This document shows positions 26,111 to 28,433 of a stretch of 28,433 nucleotides of DNA, in pieces. Numbering within the stretch: position 1 is the stretch's first letter; every line of letters begins with the position of its first letter. The DNA lies in contig JAFABD010000077.1 of NCBI GenBank assembly GCA_023426225.1, forward strand, positions 1 through 28,433, written 5' to 3'. Below the pieces are notes generated by a model. The model ran no database searches. It was given only the letters and a program-made list of their open reading frames with translations, and had not been told where the DNA came from. The position numbers and the translations under genes were made by a program. Source of the DNA: Pseudomonadota bacterium. Its GTDB lineage: Bacteria; Pseudomonadota; Alphaproteobacteria; Sphingomonadales; Sphingomonadaceae.

Positions 26111-27873
26111 GGTTTGCTCAGCAGCACGGCGCAATTGATCATGCCCACCAGCGAATAGGTCTGGGGATAGTTGCCCCACAGCTCGCCCGTCGCCGGGTCG
26201 ATATCCTCGGAAAGCAGCCCCGCGGCGGTGCGGCGCGTCAGCATCTCCTCGAACAGCGCGCGCGCATCCTCGCCGCGCCCGGTCGCGTGCAGCGCCTCGA
26301 TCAGCCAGAAGGTACAGACGTTGAACGCCGTCTCGGGCAGCCCGAAATCGTCCTCGGTGGCATAGCGCAGCATGTGCGATCCGCGCCGCAACCCCGCCTC
26401 CACCGCCGCCAGCGTGCCGACGAAGCGCGGATCGTCGGGCGCCAGAAAGCGCAGGTCGAGCAGCTGGATCAGACTGGCGTCGAGGTCGTCGCCGGCAAAG
26501 GTCGCCGAAAGCCGCTGCGTCGGCTCGCGCCATGCCGCGGTCTCGATGCGCTCGCGGATCGTCGCCGCGCGGTCGGCCCAGAAACGCTGCCGCGCGTCGA
26601 GGCCCAGCACCCCGGCCGCATTCGCCAGCCGATCGCACGCCGCCCAGCACATCGCCGACGAATAGGTGTGGACGCTCTGCCGCGTGCGCAGCTCCCACAG
26701 TCCCGCATCGGGCTGGTCATGGTTGGCCCAGGCGCGCTCGCCCACGCGTTCCAGCGCCTCGAAATCCTCGATCGTCGCGCGACGGAACAGCCTTTCGTCG
26801 AAGAACGCCTGCACGTTCGAAAGGACGATCTGGCCATAGGCGTCGTGCTGGACCTGTTCATAGGCCTGGTTGCCGACGCGCACCGGCCCCATGCCGCGAT
26901 ATCCGGCCAGCGCGGGCGCCTGCCACTCCTCCAGCCGCGCCTCGCCCAGCACGCCATAGAGCGGCTGGATATGCCCGCCGCGCGCCTGGTCGACGATGTT
27001 GCGGAGATAGCCGAGATAGCCCTCGAGCACGTCGAGCGCGCCCAGCCGGTTGAGCGCCTGCACGGTGTAATAGGCGTCGCGGATCCAGCAATAGCGATAG
27101 TCCCAGTTGCGCTGCGACCCCGCATGTTCGGGGATCGACGTCGTCAGCGCGGCGACGATCGCGCCCGTCTCCTCATGCTGGCACAGCTTGAGCGTGATCG
27201 CCGCACGGATCACGACCGACTGCCATTCCAGCGGGATCGCCAGCCCGCGCACCCATTCCTGCCATTCGGCGGCGGTGTTGGCGAGCATCGCGCCCAGCGT
27301 CTCGGCCAGGTCGCCCGAAAAGCTTTCGTCGGGGCCGAGGAAGAAATGCAGCGGCCGCTCGACGCGGAAGCTGCGCTCCTCATGGACATAGCCGACCGGC
27401 GCATCGGTGGTCAGCCGCAACGTCATGGCATCGGTCTGGTAACGCAGATGGTTCGATCCGCCGATCCAGCGCGAACATTCGGCGCCCCAGCCGCAGGTCG
27501 GGCGCAACCGCACGCGAATGCGCGGGCTGCCCTGCACCGGCCGCACGATCCGGGCGAACGCGACGGGGCGATAGGTACGGCCCAGCCGGCGGAAATAGGG
27601 ACAGAAATCGATGATCTCGATCGCGTTGCCCGCGGCATCGCTCGCACGCGTCACCAGGATCGGCGTATTGTGGCGATAGGATTGCTCGATCGCGGCGCCG
27701 TCCTCCAGTTCGATCGCCCAATAGCCGCCCTCGGGCGCCTCGCCGCCCAGCAACGCCGAGAACAGCGGGTCGCCGTCGACGCGCGGCACGCATCCCCACA
27801 CGAACCGGCCCGCGCGGTCGATCAGCGCGCTCACCTGGCAATTGCCGATCGGCCACAGGTCGAGCCCGCTCAT
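26092..27873 (-). CDS. Glycoside hydrolase family 15 protein (glucoamylase/trehalase-like)
   Basis: 593 aa cytoplasmic protein. The N-terminal beta-sandwich domain (about 1-210, starting GLDLWPIGNCQVSALID) is followed by an (alpha/alpha)6 catalytic barrel (about 225-593). Characteristic motifs are GSQRNWDYRYCWIRDA, DAYGQIVLSNVQAF and GLPETAFNVCTFWLIEAL. By family position the general acid should be E394 in GLWELR and the base E556 in LLSEDIDP. GH15 contains glucoamylases, glucodextranases and trehalases, and the sequence alone does not decide between them. Lying between otsB and otsA and overlapping both, it probably acts in trehalose or glucan turnover. Its ATG overlaps the otsB stop (ATGA, 27870-27873). 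No signal peptide is present. Confidence 0.92.
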   Translation of the reverse strand: MSGLDLWPIGNCQVSALIDRAGRFVWGCVPRVDGDPLFSALLGGEAPEGGYWAIELEDGAAIEQSYRHNTPILVTRASDAAGNAIEIIDFCPYFRRLGRTYRPVAFARIVRPVQGSPRIRVRLRPTCGWGAECSRWIGGSNHLRYQTDAMTLRLTTDAPVGYVHEERSFRVERPLHFFLGPDESFSGDLAETLGAMLANTAAEWQEWVRGLAIPLEWQSVVIRAAITLKLCQHEETGAIVAALTTSIPEHAGSQRNWDYRYCWIRDAYYTVQALNRLGALDVLEGYLGYLRNIVDQARGGHIQPLYGVLGEARLEEWQAPALAGYRGMGPVRVGNQAYEQVQHDAYGQIVLSNVQAFFDERLFRRATIEDFEALERVGERAWANHDQPDAGLWELRTRQSVHTYSSAMCWAACDRLANAAGVLGLDARQRFWADRAATIRERIETAAWREPTQRLSATFAGDDLDASLIQLLDLRFLAPDDPRFVGTLAAVEAGLRRGSHMLRYATEDDFGLPETAFNVCTFWLIEALHATGRGEDARALFEEMLTRRTAAGLLSEDIDPATGELWGNYPQTYSLVGMINCAVLLSKPWSSIR

Positions 27874-28433
27874 GCCGCCGCCGCCATCGCCGCGTTCAGC
27901 CAGGTGCGCGGCGCCGCCACCGATGCCAGCCGGTATCGCGCCGCGCTTGCCCGCGCCGGCCCCACCAGCACGCCGTAACCGCCCGCCGCCGCCGCCGCGA
28001 CGAAGCCCGGCTCGTCGGTCAGGTCGTCGCCCAGGAACACCGGCCGCGTGCCCGCAAACGGGGCCTCGCCCGCCAGCGCCGCGATCGCCGCGCCCTTGTC
28101 GGCGCCCGTCGCGCGAACCTCGGCCATCATCTTGCCCGGCTGGAAATGCAGCCCGTGGCGCGCCGCCAGCCCGTGCGCCAGCGCCACTGCCTCGCCCTCG
28201 ATCGCGGGGACCATGCGGTAATGCAGCGCCGCCCCCAGCGGCTTGTCCTCCAGCAGCACGCCGTCATGCGCCGCGGCAAAATCCGCCATCGCCGCGCGTA
28301 CCGCGTCGACCGCCGGCGGCCGCGCGGGCGCCTCGATCCGCCCGCCGGGGCGGCGCAGTTCCAGCCCGTGACTGCCGACGATCACGAAATCGGCCGGCGC
28401 GCCGTTCGCGCCGAACAGCCGCGCGATCTCGTC
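27870..28433 (-). CDS. otsB: Trehalose-6-phosphate phosphatase OtsB, partial at the window edge
   Basis: 188 codons lie in the window and the N-terminal part is cut off at 28433. The frame is open to the very end, starting DEIARLFGANGAPADFVIV. This HAD-superfamily enzyme removes phosphate from trehalose-6-phosphate. Seen here are VGSHGLELR, the cap region, KMMAEVRATGADKGAAIAAL and the metal-binding FLGDDLTDEPGF. The nucleophile motif DxDGT near the N-terminus should lie outside the window. The stop overlaps the GH15 start, so this is the leading gene (as far as seen) of the trehalose operon. The C-terminus ends in a short poly-Ala stretch. Confidence 0.93.
   Translation of the reverse strand, partial: DEIARLFGANGAPADFVIVGSHGLELRRPGGRIEAPARPPAVDAVRAAMADFAAAHDGVLLEDKPLGAALHYRMVPAIEGEAVALAHGLAARHGLHFQPGKMMAEVRATGADKGAAIAALAGEAPFAGTRPVFLGDDLTDEPGFVAAAAAGGYGVLVGPARASAARYRLASVAAPRTWLNAAMAAAA

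Noticed and set aside
26111..26698. Upstream extension of the otsA frame
   Set aside because: It lies inside the GH15 gene in another frame. The ATG at 26110 matches the known OtsA N-terminus.

Overview
The window looks like a chromosomal segment from an alphaproteobacterium of the order Sphingomonadales (Sphingomonas-like). The reasons are the very high GC content with long antisense shadow ORFs, two TonB-dependent receptors with an 'IVVTA(R/Q)RREE' start to the mature protein, a CckA-type hybrid histidine kinase, and the neighbourhood transglycosylase / dapA / smpB / DUF2062. This placement is inferred from family resemblance, not from a database search.

Layout. 52-2550 (minus): lolC/E permease, lolD ATPase and a thioredoxin-type glutathione peroxidase, all overlapping, so one coupled operon. 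2551-3090: non-coding, with a plus-strand terminator and a minus-strand terminator. 3091-5574 (minus): a TonB-dependent receptor, divergent from a small heat-shock gene (5821-6285, plus). The small heat-shock leader has a sigma-32-like promoter and a ROSE-type RNA thermometer, the best regulatory element in the window. 6396-9918 (minus): cckA, a single-domain receiver protein and a periplasmic cyclophilin. 10007-12088 (minus): an M13 lipoprotein peptidase. 12147-16941 (minus): dapA, a second TonB-dependent receptor, smpB and a DUF2062 membrane protein. 17003-19992 (plus): a Slt-type lytic transglycosylase, greB and acylphosphatase. 20015-22484 (minus): the ABC-F factor ettA followed by a secreted DUF3108-like protein. 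22726-24529 (plus): a secreted M28 peptidase and a small Ala/Asn-rich lipoprotein with its own promoter and terminator. 24641-28433 (minus): an otsB-GH15-otsA trehalose operon, with otsB cut by the window edge.

Functional themes. Much of the window serves the envelope: lipoprotein export (LolCD), two outer-membrane receptors, periplasmic folding (cyclophilin), peptidoglycan turnover (Slt), the lysine/diaminopimelate precursor (DapA), and secreted M13 and M28 peptidases. A second theme is stress and translation quality control: Hsp20 under heat control, glutathione peroxidase, trehalose synthesis, SmpB ribosome rescue, EttA and GreB. CckA is the master cell-cycle kinase of alphaproteobacteria.

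I found no CRISPR array, insertion sequence, prophage, tRNA or rRNA, and no gene cluster that looks like an undescribed defence or biosynthetic system. The observations most worth following are the ROSE-type thermometer on hsp20, a possible plus-strand RNA near 2700-2875, the small Ala/Asn-rich lipoprotein, the 15-bp repeats at the end of lolD, and the TonB receptor sitting between dapA and smpB.
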